Positions 1 to 10,903 of a stretch of 64,000 nt of DNA are shown here, one piece after another. The translations under genes and the position numbers were made by a program. A model generated the notes under the pieces. It saw nothing but the letters and a program-made list of their open reading frames with translations, did no database searches and had not been told where the DNA came from. The stretch comes from Actinernus sp. WN-2022 (taxonomy: Eukaryota > Cnidaria > Anthozoa > Actiniaria > Actinernidae). Location: assembly GCA_030867875.1 (NCBI GenBank), contig JAOWCC010000655.1:12174269-12238268 (forward strand), in the 5' to 3' direction. The stretch's first letter is position 1. Each line of letters begins with the position of its first letter.

Positions 1-545
1 TATTGCACCTTCTTTGGAGTTCTTTTCGCCACCGTACCAATAAGATTGCACTGTTCTGGTCACGTGAACAATGGACAACACAGTGCTTGTTTTTCAAGAT
101 GGCGATATGAGCAGAGTTTTGACTTAGCAAAACCTTTAATCTTGCTATTATTTTGAGTAAACCAAAGGTTTCTTCAGGTAAAATGCGAAGATTTTGTGTT
201 ATTTCTAAAGCTGAGAGGAGATTCGCGGATTTTGGACGGGAATTTATCACAATATCCTGATCCACTCAAGGATCCACTCGTCAGACAGTCTGATACCGTG
301 ATAGATGGCTAAGACTGATGTGATCAACACTAATAGGACTAAGAGTGAGACAACAGTTTGTAAATGTAAGTAGCTAAACTGAACATGATAACTTTTATAC
401 CAATTGACTGTGGTTGTGTTGTTATTTATTGTTATTAACCTCTCGGAAAGTATAGTAGAAATGACCCGATTTCTCAGTTCTCGATCTGACAGGGTCCTTT
501 TAAATATTATATGCACATGTTTTTATAAATTCTAGCAGGATATGG
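1..545. other. Intergenic stretch, nothing recognised
   Basis: No coding family is recognisable. A minus-strand open frame at 247-516 (89 codons) has one hydrophobic stretch but no start context, splice structure or family motif, so I treat it as chance. A CAAGATGGCG word near 95-105 resembles a YY1-type promoter motif, but no ORF follows it. Confidence 0.4.
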
Positions 546-599
546 CGTGAACTCTACCCTGGGTACCAGAGGTTCTCACTTCGCAAAACTTTTCCACCG

Positions 600-1940
600 C
601 TTCGTGTCACGCAGTTTTTTGTTTTTTGTTTGCCGATTGATACGAACGGGCTTCAAACTCCGGCTTTGCCTCCCTCTTATTTTTCTGAACTGCAGAGAAG
701 ACCTTGAAATTATCGTCCGACCGACCCATTTTTGTGGCTTTTTGTAAAAATAAAAATAAATTGGGGGGAGGGGTGAAGAAACCCTAGAGAAAAGAAGACA
801 CTGCCTTTATTTGTAATTCCATGTTTGTAGCGTATACGGACGACGACATCGATGGTTTCGTCGTCCATGTTGGTTTGTAACCTCGCCTGTGCAACCGCGC
901 CTTATTAGTTCCAATCTCTCCGCGCATTTTTTATTATTAATTTTTTTTCCTCACCCGACCGACCGACCCAATTTTTGAAAACCCCACCGATGAGAAACGG
1001 GAAAAAAAATTGGGATTGCCTTAACAATAGGAAATGGACAATCTGAAATCTACAATGAACCCAAAATGTTTACGGTCTAGTTTTTCTCGGCCAATGGAAA
1101 TCGAGATACCGTGGCGCTGTAATCGTTTCGGCAGCAGAGGTTTTCGGCGGCAGGAAAGGAGTCGGGTGCAACTTCTCGAAACGAGCGATAGTATTGGCCT
1201 ACCCAACAATAGAAAACAGCCTGGTGTTACCCTCTTTAAATAGTTATTTTCCAAGTTGTGTACATGCATGACATCAACACACAATATTTTATTAAACATC
1301 AGGGACTAGTCAAAAACTAGCAGGGGAGATGCAGGGAGGGGGGTCTTGCTAGTCAACAAAAAAAAGCCTCACAAACTCTGTTAAAGTAAGCTAAATTATA
1401 GAGTTTTCAAAAATTGCCATTCCTTCAGTTTTAAAGATATGAACCTAAAACTTGGGCTTTTTACTAATTTTGGCTTGCTCTTTCCATTTCTGGCATTCAT
1501 GTTCTAGCGCCATTTTGTTTGATTGACAGTCTGAAAAGGTCACGTGACCAGGTCCTGCAAAGGGCCTATTATCAGTAAAACATTGTAATTAGAAGCTCCC
1601 ATAAGGGACCATGACCACCTATGGGGGTTGAGAATTGTAAGAAGGTGGAAAATAGCATTTACAAACAGGTTTTGTTAATAACACTACCGATCTCATACAA
1701 GTGCCTTTAAATATATGAATTAAGATTTGTTTGCCATCTAGTACAACCATGTGATTGCATTCCTGTAAAAGATCCAATCCATTATATGTAAATTATCACG
1801 AGCATGAGTAGTGAATCCAATTATCGAGTTCCCCTAGCACAAACCATGTTATGGCACAAAAATATGCTAGAACTCCATGTATTATAAATTAACCTATTTC
1901 TAGGTGGCCCGAGTTAAGGCCACTCAGGGCCTCTTGTTGT
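600..1940 (+). repeat. Interspersed repeat block, copy A
   Basis: Three collinear blocks here (about 606-720, 1021-1320 and 1545-1935) reappear in the same order at 36212-36310, 36418-36880 and 37155-37474. Shared words include ATACGA(A/G)CGGGCTTCAAAC-like text, GAAACGAGCGATAGTATTGG and CTCAGGGCCTCTTGTT. The short ORFs at 547, 1021 and 1034 lie inside this repeat and differ between copies, so they are not genes. It is a non-autonomous or fossil element of unknown class. Confidence 0.6.
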
Positions 1941-1944
1941 GGAA

Positions 1945-2800
1945 GGTCATGGTTCGTTTCATATTCATTGTTGGCTTTTGAACCCTTCAACAATACTTCC
2001 TGTTGTAAAATTTTAATACGAGTATTATATTTTTTTAGCATATCCTAAAGGTTTAAGCTATTCAACAATCATTTACCTAAAAGTTATCCAAACATCTCCA
2101 TCTTTTGTGCTTTTTCTTGGGTCTTAGATTGTGCTCATTTTGTTGGCAACAACGCGCGACATTGTTTACAAAATTTGCGCGAAACAAGGGAAAATTCAAA
2201 CGCCCACCTCACTAAATACTCATTTCCATTTCAGGAGCCGCCAAAACTTTGGATCTGTGAAGTTCAAAGTTTCCTAACCCTTTCAAGTACCTGGTAGGAA
2301 ACGATACCTCCTTTGACGTCACCTCGTTACCATACTAAGATTCTTTTTTCAAAATAAGCCGGTCATCGGAGCTACTGAGCAGGAACACATCTTTATCCGA
2401 GGTGTTCGGTTCAATGTTACTGTAATCGCTATAGAAAAAAACAATATTTGATGGATCTGGTACCAATCAATAAAATAACGAGAAATATTTGGCAACCGTA
2501 TACCTTAAGACAAAAAGATTAGGGAATGGAGCTAAGTAAATAACACATTGACCTGAGAAAAATGATATGCACAAACTATAAAGAATGGTTACAAGTCAAA
2601 GAAGTGGTACACAAGATGTAGCATCACTCAAAAGTTTATTGCTCTTCATTATTTCAAATGTAATTTAACAAGCTACACTTTTGAGGTGGCTATCAACTAT
2701 TTGACTGTCTTGATAGTTTTACAAATTAAAACTTAACAAAAATATCATCATTATTTTACAAAACTACTTCTTCAACTACTTTTAAGAAATTATGTATTAT
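1945..2800. other. Intergenic stretch, nothing recognised
   Basis: AT-rich sequence with no long open frame, no splice-supported exon and no clear repeat partner inside the window. Confidence 0.4.
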
Positions 2801-2825
2801 AGCTCTTACAATAGGCATTTTGCAG

Positions 2826-3090
2826 GAAACAGTCACGTGCTGATATATCACTTCAATAACGAATGAATTGAAATCGTGATCCCATGGGGAAGGCTTTACT
2901 GGATGGCAAACAATCTTCAGAAACGTAGTATTAGAAAGATTGACAATCGATCGGAGGTGGAAAATAGCATTTACAAACGGGTTTTGCTAATAACACAACC
3001 GATCTCGTAAAAGTGCCTTTGAATAAATGAAGTCAGATATTTTGTTGCCACTCAGTCAATCACGTGATTGTATCCTACAAAAGTCCCATT
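2826..3090 (+). repeat. Interspersed repeat family R1, copy 2
   Basis: The unit reads from a CACGTGCTGATA-like start through GACAATCGATCGGAGGT and ATAGCATTTACAAAC to an ACGTGATTGTAT-like end. Related copies lie at about 1545-1800, 37150-37360 and 59258-59560 on the plus strand and 49613-49775 on the minus strand. No copy encodes a conserved protein. It is a short non-autonomous element of unknown class. Confidence 0.6.
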
Positions 3091-3566
3091 GTTATGAGGA
3101 GTAGTCAGCTGTTATGAGGACTTGTAATAAATGGCAAATACATCTCACAATAATCTAAAATCTCATAAGAACTAGATACTTACTGTACCATCTACAATCT
3201 CTCAGTTCTCTAATAAAATGTAACTGCGTAGCACGAAAAAAACTCACCTCGGGTTCCTGCGCCCACGTGCGGAACCCTCGGTGAATAAATGCCATACCCC
3301 CTCGCTCGAGGCCAATATCGCTTACTTTATAGAAGGGAATGGTTATGAAACCCAGCGGTCTTCTTTGTAATAGGTCTTTGTTCGCTTTTTTTCAACCGCA
3401 AACGTGCACAAAACACAATAGATATGAATGAATGAATCTTTATTTAAAACACGGAATCTCTTCAAGTTATACTTGGTTTCCAAGAGAACCGTTACAATAA
3501 GTTAATAGTATTTGGACTAATAATATAATTACAAAACTTATGTTAAATATATTCATTAAAAATATA

Positions 3567-3887
3567 TTATAAACAGTCCATGAGTCCACAAATATCAATA
3601 TTTTGGAGCTCCGTTCGAAATATGGTTAAACTGTTTGCCTCTTTTGTAAAACTGGGCAAAGAGTTCCAAATTTTGGCTCCACTGTAAGAAAAACTTCTTT
3701 TTAGTGCTTCTGTTCGAGGTCTTGGGATATGAAGGATTGCATTTGAATGACGTAAGTTATAGCTACAGTGTTGGGATTCTTTTATAAAAAGATCAGAAAG
3801 ATAGCTGGGCGCTAGGTTATTTACTGTCTTGTACATCATAATAGCCCTTGTTTTTAGCCTTCTTTCTTTTAATGATTCCCAACACAA
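3567..3887 (-). pseudogene. LINE RT C-terminal region
   Basis: This 106-residue frame reads CWESLKERRLKTRAIMMYK, then LAPSYLSDLF and KRSFSYSGAKIWNSLP, the conserved C-terminal segment of CR1/L2/Jockey-group polymerases. It lies just 3' of the RT block in the same element and ends about 100 bases before the 3' tail. A frame change near 3890-3930 separates it from the polymerase. Confidence 0.85.
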
Positions 3888-3927
3888 TTCCTTACGAATG
3901 TCTGTTGACCTAATTGTGTAATCAGAT

Positions 3928-5185
3928 TTAGTTATTATTCTTGCAGCACGATTTTGGAGAGTCTAACTTATTGGCAAGACCCGATCCAAGGTTATCCCAA
4001 ACAATAGAGCAATATTCTAAGGGTGGAAGAATCAGTGCCTTGTAGACTTTTATTAAAGCATCTCTTGGTACAAAGGGCCTTACTCTCCTCAATATCCCAA
4101 GACCAGAGGATACCTTTTTAATAATATTATCAATGTGTGCGTGCCACCGAAGGTTTTCATCTAAATATACACCGAGGTGTTTAGTTTCCTTCACTCTTCT
4201 TACAGAAATATTATTCAATGAGATTTCAATATCATAATCAAAATCCAATCTCTGTCTTGTACCTATAATCATAAATTCGGTTTTAAGAAGATTGAGTGAA
4301 AGTTTGTTAGCAATAAGCCATTTCTTTACAGATGTCAGTTCCATATTTATTTCGGTCTCCAGTTTACTCACGGCTGGAGCCGTAAAAGAGAGACTTGTAT
4401 CATCGGCGTAAAGACGTGGCCTACAGTTGCTAACACAATTTGGTAGATCATTTATATAGAGTAAGAAGAGTAACGGACCCAGAATAGATCTTGTGGCACG
4501 CCACATTTTATCAAACACTCAGAGGATAATGCACCATTTACTAAACACTTCTGACCTCTATTTGACAAGTAGGATGAAACCCATTTTAGAGTGGAGGGCT
4601 CTACCCCATAAAGAGATAACTTCTCAAGGAGAATGGAATGATCTACTGTGTCAAAAGCTTTTTTTAAATCTAAAAACACAACTCCATTTAATTGTCCTTT
4701 ATCAATGTTTATATACCACTCATTTGTTAGGTCAAGAAGTGCAGTTGCAGTTGAGTGCATGGGTCTAAATCCAGATTGGTGTTTATTTAGAAGATTATTT
4801 TCGTGTAAATATTTGTAAAACTGTCCACAGACTAGTTTTTCAAATATTCTGGCAATGGTTGAGAGAATAGAGATCGGTCTGTAATTACCTGCCTCGTTTT
4901 TTTGCCTTGTTTGAAAATTGGTGATTATCGAGCAATCTTCCATTCTCTTGGGAACTGTTTTGTTTCAAGTGACAGATTAAACAAATTTGTGAGAGATTCG
5001 GAGATCTCTTCAGAACAGTCACGGAGTACGTTATTGGATATTCTATCCAGGCCAGCTGCTTTAGAAACGCAAAGTTTCTTTATTAGTTTCAAAACTTTAG
5101 CTACTGAAAGCCGTTGTATACTAAAGACAGACTTTGCCTCATTTACGTAAGATTTAAACTGGCTCCCGTAGGAATCAGAGATCAT
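3928..5185 (-). pseudogene. LINE reverse transcriptase (broken)
   Basis: Three overlapping minus-strand frames give consecutive RT blocks. The first (to 4925) carries KAAGLDRISNNVLRDC and NLSLETKQFPREWK. The second (4452-4943) carries NYRPISILSTIARIFEKL, FLDLKKAFDTVDHSILL and KCGVPQ. The third (3928-4518) carries the catalytic RLYADDTSLSF box, followed by KTEFMIIGTRQR and HLGVYLDENLRWHAHI. At least two frameshifts separate the blocks, so no intact polymerase is made. The domain order is normal for a LINE and the YADD aspartates are retained. Confidence 0.9.
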
Positions 5186-5291
5186 ACAATTTTCAGCAGC
5201 AAGTGCAGGACCGATCTCTGAGAAATACTCATATGCTCAGCAATTGCTATTGGTTCAGTTAGTACCATTCCGTCATCTGTTTTAATTTCAT

Positions 5292-6280
5292 TTATAAGTG
5301 TACCGTCTGACTTTTTACTTGTGAGTTGATTAAAAATTTCCATATCTCTTTTGGGTTATCAGAGTTATCTTTGATTTGTGTTTGATAATAATTAGACTTT
5401 GCTACTTTAATGCTCTGATTCACACTATTACGGACTTTCTTAAATTCATTCCAATCAGAGGACATTGCGGTTTTGGTAGCTCTCTTTTTCAAAGTATCTC
5501 TTTTATACATTAATTTTTTGAGATCTGAGGTAATCCAAGGCGCTGGTTTGTTTCGAACGCGTTTTGTTTTTATTGGTGCGTGTTTTTCTAAAACAGAATT
5601 GAACATTTCAATCCATTTAGACCATGCCTCATCGGGTTTTTCAAATTGATTAAGCGTCTCCCAAGGGACCCTATTTAGGTCAGCTTTAAATTTGGATGAC
5701 TGGTACTTTTTGTAATTTCTTGTCCTAATCAATTTCGGTGGTTCGCCTCTACTTGTTAGTTTACGCACTGCATATATCAAATAATGGTCACTAATTGTGA
5801 GCGGGTACACCCCTGTTGCTTTAATCTTGTTTTGTTCATTAGTAACGTATAAATCGATTAATGTTTGAGAAGATTCAGTTACCCTTGTAGGTTTCTGAAT
5901 TAGCTGATTAAGTTGATATGCGTCCAGAAGGAATTCAAGGTTCGATGCTTCATTATCAAATGGTTCGTTTAAGAAATCACAATTCATATCTCCTAAAATA
6001 TGTATCTCTTTGTCTTCGCAATCGATTTTCTTAAGAAATAATTCAAACTGTCGAAAATAATCAACTGGTGAGTTGGGAGGCCTATACCATGTAGTTACAA
6101 GAAAAGGTTTTGATCGAAATTTGGTAATTTCGAGTGTCAATAATTCAAGACACGTACTGTCGAGATCATTTCGTACTCTATAGTTTATATTACTTCTAAC
6201 ATAGAAGCATATTCCACAACCTGATCAATTTCCGTTTCTTTTCATAATATCATATCCATCAAGCCTAAATAGATATTGGA
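5292..6280 (-). pseudogene. LINE endonuclease region (partial)
   Basis: The open part at 5292-6140 encodes 282 residues with endonuclease-exonuclease-phosphatase signatures: a TTWYRPPNSP segment, then HILGDMNCDF (catalytic GD-N type motif) and TISDHYLIYA (the S-D-H catalytic motif). Upstream to about 6280 the same frame continues with an FRLDGYDI segment and a GCGICFYVRSNI strand, but a stop lies between them. The domain makes the first-strand nick during target-primed reverse transcription. The N-terminal third is missing by truncation. The C-terminal part is a linker of the type found before the RT in CR1/L2 elements. Confidence 0.85.
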
Positions 6281-6459
6281 AAAGGTTAACGAATCAGCCA
6301 AACGAAACATGTGGATTCAGTATTTCAGGGGCGCTAATGAACTATTTATTTACCGTGTTTTGTCTTACCCCCTTCCAACCTTATATCGCAGCGCTTTGTT
6401 AGCCCCTTTGAAGTTTGCTGGGTTTACTAACCATTCCCTCTATTAACTATATGGTATAC

Positions 6460-6770
6460 TAATCAGGGACAGTCGAAAAACTCAAGAGCTCGAATTTAAC
6501 TTTCAGAAAAATTAACCATAGGCCCATTGTATAAACGGCATCCAATTTGTATAGGTAATCATACGGTTTTGAGTGGGGTTTTCAATGAGTATTGCATGGC
6601 GAGCGTAATTTGAGCTCTTTGAAAAACACACGAGTGAAAATTAATCCCAAATTGCACGAGAAAACCGTATGATTACTTGTTAATCATATACGAGTACAGT
6701 GCAATTTGGGATTAATTGCACTGCTCTCAGCCAATCAGAATCGATGAATTGTGCTGTGTATATGATTAAT
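6460..6770. repeat. Palindromic MITE-like element
   Basis: Two inverted pairs are visible. GGTAATCATACGGTTTT near 6556 pairs with its complement near 6661-6678, and ATTAATCCCAAATTGCA near 6639 pairs with its complement near 6700-6716. The overlapping palindromes suggest a short non-autonomous DNA element. The open frame at 6699-6998 begins inside it and has no recognisable family. Confidence 0.5.
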
Positions 6771-7540
6771 AGGTATTGTCCAGGAGACTCTAAGAATTAT
6801 TTTTGGTCATCAAATTTTACTAACTACTCCAGGTTACCTAAAGGAATTTTTAGAAACCAAACATTCAAAACTAGTTCAATTCGAGCCCTGAAACCTTTGT
6901 ACAAATCATCTATTCTGAGCTTGAAAGAGCTGAGAGATTCTACAACATGCCAATCTAGTTGTACTGCAGAACAGATGCTTTCTGTCAGTCAAACATGAAA
7001 TATTAAAGAACTAAAAATAAAACTGCTGTAAAAAGATAAGCAGAATATCGTTCAGTCTCCTTTGTTTCTTAACTGTATATTTACTTGACCATTTGATCAC
7101 TTAGATTCTATCTAGCTCTATGTTTCACCTGTAAAATTCGTTGTATACACATTGGTGCAATGGACCTCTCTGAACGACTACTGCCTCTCTTAAAGAACCA
7201 CTGTCAATCGTATTGAACCTTCAAGTGTCTTTAAAATAAAACCGACTACAAAAATAACACCCTAAGAAAGATTAAACGCATATCATGTGAATGTCTTGAT
7301 ATGCTTTACAAACTTCTTCGATAGAGAAAATGGATTACAGATGCTTATGTTTGCAAACTTGTTTCGGTGACCGAGTAGTCATCCACGGCGAATCTTTGCT
7401 ATCCTTCATGAAAATAGTCTCACCGATTTTCTCCAGTATACCTGGAAAGCATACTTTGCAAATTTGACTAGCAATTCCAATTTTTTATCATGAGAAATTT
7501 CATCATTTGGAAGTTAACATTCATGTAGCCCCTTTAAGCA
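6770..7540. other. Intergenic stretch, nothing recognised
   Basis: AT-rich sequence without a supported exon or an identified repeat. Confidence 0.35.
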
Positions 7541-8208
7541 AACATAACCCCTTATTCCTTAATATGTTGCTCAGTCAAATTACTACATTTGGGTGGTTGC
7601 TTACGTACGTATGTTAAACTCGAGTTTCTCTCTTCCATATTACGAATGTAGGTAGGAGCCAGACTATTTAGAGCTTTACATGTAAGAAGTAATATCTTAT
7701 AAGTTATTCGTTTTTCTACGGGTAGCCAGTGGAGACGCTGAAGAACAGGTGAAATATGATCATATTTTCCACCACCAACAATAAGGCGAGCGGCGCAATT
7801 TTGAACTGACTGCAATTTCTTAATTAAGTAAGTCCACTTAGGAGCGAGTTTCCAGTGTCTAGCTTACAAGTAACAAAAGCATGAACTAGGATTTTTATAC
7901 TACCTTCCGATAAGTACTTCTTAATTCTAGCAATATTTCTAATATGGAAAAAAAGCACCCTTAAAAATAGTAGCAACCTGACGTGCTAATGACATAGAGT
8001 TATCAAATATAATGCCCAGATTTCGAGCATGAGCTGATGGTGTGACACGCTCATTTCCAACTAACAGGAAATCTAGTCTATCTGGGCGTGACGGTGTTTC
8101 GCATTAATAACTAGAACCTCACTATTAAGCTTTAGTTTGTTGATTAGCATCCACCTGTTAATATCACAAATGCATGCCTGGATGTTAGACAGTAGTAATC
8201 TCTGGAAG
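7540..8208 (-). mobile_element. LINE RT 3' fragment abutting the NLR gene
   Basis: The minus strand encodes a run of RT-tail motifs in one or two frames: INRWMLINKLKLNS near 8140, a LLVGNERVTPSAHARNLGI-like stretch near 8060, and at 7552-7815 QSVQNCAARLIVGGG followed by LQRLHWLPVEKRITYKILLL. These are the region after the YADD box and the C-terminal region of a CR1/L2-type polymerase, from a different copy than the 3.4-6.3 kb element. The fragment begins within a few bases of the stop codon of the NLR gene, so the insertion probably supplied or displaced that gene's 3' end. Confidence 0.75.
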
Positions 8209-10903
8209 CTACGTATACACACCCAGATAACTATGAAAAGCTCCCTGTCGGTCAGGAATTGGTATTTTACGAAAATCAAACTTCTCAGGAAGTTGAACTC
8301 TTGGATCTTGTGTAAGTGTGGTAGTGCCACATGTTTCACCAATGCCAATATAGGTCAGGGTCATGTTCCTCGACACGGCGTCAGCCAAAGCAAGAGTAGT
8401 ACTGTCACACACGTTATCATTCAACCAGGTAACGTCGAGATAGATCAGCGTCGTGTTCTTGTTTACGAGATCAATGATAGCACGAAAGCTTTCTTCTGCA
8501 AACTGCTTCCAACCCATACTAAGGTGAGTCAAGGTCTTGTTTTTACTCACCAACACATCAGCAACAGCACACGTCCCGACATCGGAAATACCACAATTGG
8601 CAATATTGAGGTGAGTCAAGCTCGAGTTGTTCATCAAAGCCTCATTGGCAATAGCACAAGCACCGTGGTCACCAACCTCGTTGTTGCTGATGTCCAGAAG
8701 GATTAACGTTTTGTTCCTAGTTAGGGCGTGAGCTATTGCTTTACAACCAACAACGCCAATCTTGTTTAGCTCGAGGCGGAGTTCTTTTAAGCTTTTGTTC
8801 TTTGCCAGAGCTTCAGCGATAGCACATGCTGCATCATCACCAATTTCGTTTCTAACCATGTTGAGAATGGTCAGGTTGTCATTAAAATTCAAACCATCGG
8901 CAATTTTACAGCCACCCTCTACATCAATGTTGCAGCAACTAACGTCTAGTAAAGACAATTTCTGGTTCTTTGTCAAGCCATCAGCAATAGCTAAACAACA
9001 TAAAACACCTAAACTAATGAACCTAAGATCTAATTTCACCAGAGCTTTCATGTCAGTAAATACCTTTCTGAGAACTTCCGCATCTGTGTCTTTAATGTAA
9101 CAGAATGAGAGGTCAAGGTAAGTCAAATGTGTGTTTGTTTCGAGCCCATCAAAAATAGTGCTAAGACCACCAACATAGCTCAAGTCAAGAATTATCACAC
9201 ATTTATTTTGTCTCAAAGCAAGGGCAAATTTCTGTAGCATGGCATTACAAATGCCATTTTCACTTACAAGCATAAACTTTAGATGGCTAAGGGGTGACTT
9301 GGCCATCTTAGACGCTGTATTCCCCTCAGAAACTACAAAACCAGAGGTGCTGTCGCAAGGATTTGGGTTTGCTGTGTGTGAAGAGGATAGAAGGCAACAT
9401 AAACCATGGAGAACTTTGTCACCTGTTTTGTCGAAATAATTGACCTCAACCGACGGACGTAACCATCCACAAGTTGAGTTTGCTGCTGCCTGCATTTCGG
9501 TTTCATCTCTAAGGCTACCTATTAACTCACATAGTAATGTACAGATAAAAGAGGAAGGATAGGGCTGATGTTGTCTGTATTCTGGAGTGGATGGCAGCAA
9601 GGAAGTAAGGCACTGGATAAAATGAATTACTTTGTTTGTTGATAGGTTAACCGTAGAAAGAATATCAGACATACATATCATTCTAACCATTTCAATCGTC
9701 TTAACAGAACAAAAAGCCTGGGGGTCTCTATCAGTTAAGCAGTCAGCAACATAAAGAACAGCGAAGTATTCTTGGATTGTCTTGTGAGTAAACGATAATG
9801 TCACTTCTGATCTGAGCTTGCTTGCTGACTTCACTTTAACCAGAAAACCCAACTTGGACACTAATTCTCTCTCATTTGGAGGAAGTTGGCTTTGTTTAAA
9901 ATAAAGCCCATTGCTCTGTAGACCATCGAAAGCTAGTTTTCCCAATACCATGTGAACTGCATGATATTCTTCCATCAAAGTGTCATCATCTACATCTTTG
10001 CCTTCCTTTACACAGTACCTTTTGGTGACACAGAACACGATCTCCTGGTAAAGTTCACGATGGTACATGGAATTTCCTTTTAGCAGCAGGTGACCGTTTC
10101 TTTCTTCATAAACTACACAAAGGAGAGCTGTGGAGTAGAAACTAAGTCCAGAAGTTTATTACGAGAAACGAAACGTATGAGACTATTTGCTAAGGAAAGG
10201 TGAGACTTCTGGAAATATTTCACTATGAATTCACACATATCAATACAATCAAATCCTTTGATTTCTGACAAATTGTCAAAATGCTTACGCAGCGGAGCGC
10301 CTTTCTCGTGTCGGGTTGTTACAATAATATGACAGCGTGATAGCGTCTTTCCGTTTATCACTTTCATCAAACTTTCCTGCACGCATTTCTCTGCTGGAAG
10401 CTCGTCATAGCCATCAATTATCAACAGCACCTTCTCCTGGTTCTCCATGATGTAATCGAACAATGTTATCTTTTTATTTTCGCATGTCATCTCATCGGGA
10501 AGCAGTTGATCTTCGATTGCCTGCCATATGTCACCATTTTCAATGTCTCTGCATTTTAACAGGAGGACTTGTTCAACTTCAGGGAAAGAACTCGACGATG
10601 GAATCTTCCCTTTAGCCCAATCATATACCAGCTTCTGGCAAAAGGTTGTCTTGCCAATTCCTGGCTTTCCTTCAATAAGAACAGTTCTTGTTTTCTTACA
10701 GTCATTGTGGGACTTGAAAACTTCATGCATCGCGACCTCTTCATCTGTTTCCGTAGATCTTTGCTTCTCCCTCTGGATTACTCTCAACCTTGTGAACATC
10801 GTCTCAAGTTCAAACAAAGTTTCATCCATCCATGGCAATGGTTGTATCACTGCCCTTTCTCCACTTGTGTAATGGTGTTTCAGGTAAGATGAAAACTGTT
10901 GTG
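8209..10903 (-). CDS. NLR exon 5: NACHT NTPase and leucine-rich repeats
   Basis: The exon starts after a TTTCCACCAG acceptor and enters phase 1 (AQQFSSYLKHHY). The NACHT module follows: Walker A GKPGIGKTTF, a VLLLKCRDI strand, Walker B VLLIIDGYDEL and the sensor-like HIIVTTRHEKG. After a frame break near 10113-10128 the frame resumes as EERNGHLLLKGNS, RELYQEIVFCVTKRYC and the winged-helix-like TLSFTHKTIQEYFAVLYVAD. About ten RI-type repeats of roughly 28 residues follow between about 9200 and 8260 (for example LTILNMVRNEIGDDAACAI and LILLDISNNEVGDHGACAI). The stop is at 8209-8211, next to an inserted LINE fragment. Confidence 0.8.

Larger units (their letters stand above)
3424..6280 (-). mobile_element. 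5'-truncated non-LTR retrotransposon (CR1/L2-like LINE)
   Basis: In minus-strand order the element holds the end of an apurinic-type endonuclease domain, a reverse transcriptase and a conserved C-terminal region. It ends in an AATAAA-containing 3' tail followed by short ATTC repeats at about 3424-3436, as expected of CR1/L2-type LINEs. The 5' end stops inside the endonuclease near 6280, so this is an ordinary 5'-truncated insertion. The ORF is broken by several stops and frame changes and is dead. The clade is inferred from the RT motifs and the 3' repeat; Jockey or Rex1 affinities are not excluded. Confidence 0.85.

Noticed and set aside
1021..1299. Overlapping ORFs at 1021 and 1034, and their counterparts at 36412-36695
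   Set aside because: They translate the same interspersed repeat on both strands, and the reading frames are not kept between copies.
4493..5150. Plus-strand ORFs at 4493 and 4902
   Set aside because: They are shadows of the minus-strand LINE reverse transcriptase.
8137..9439. Plus-strand ORFs over the LRR region
   Set aside because: They are shadows produced by the regular codon pattern of the LRR exon on the minus strand.
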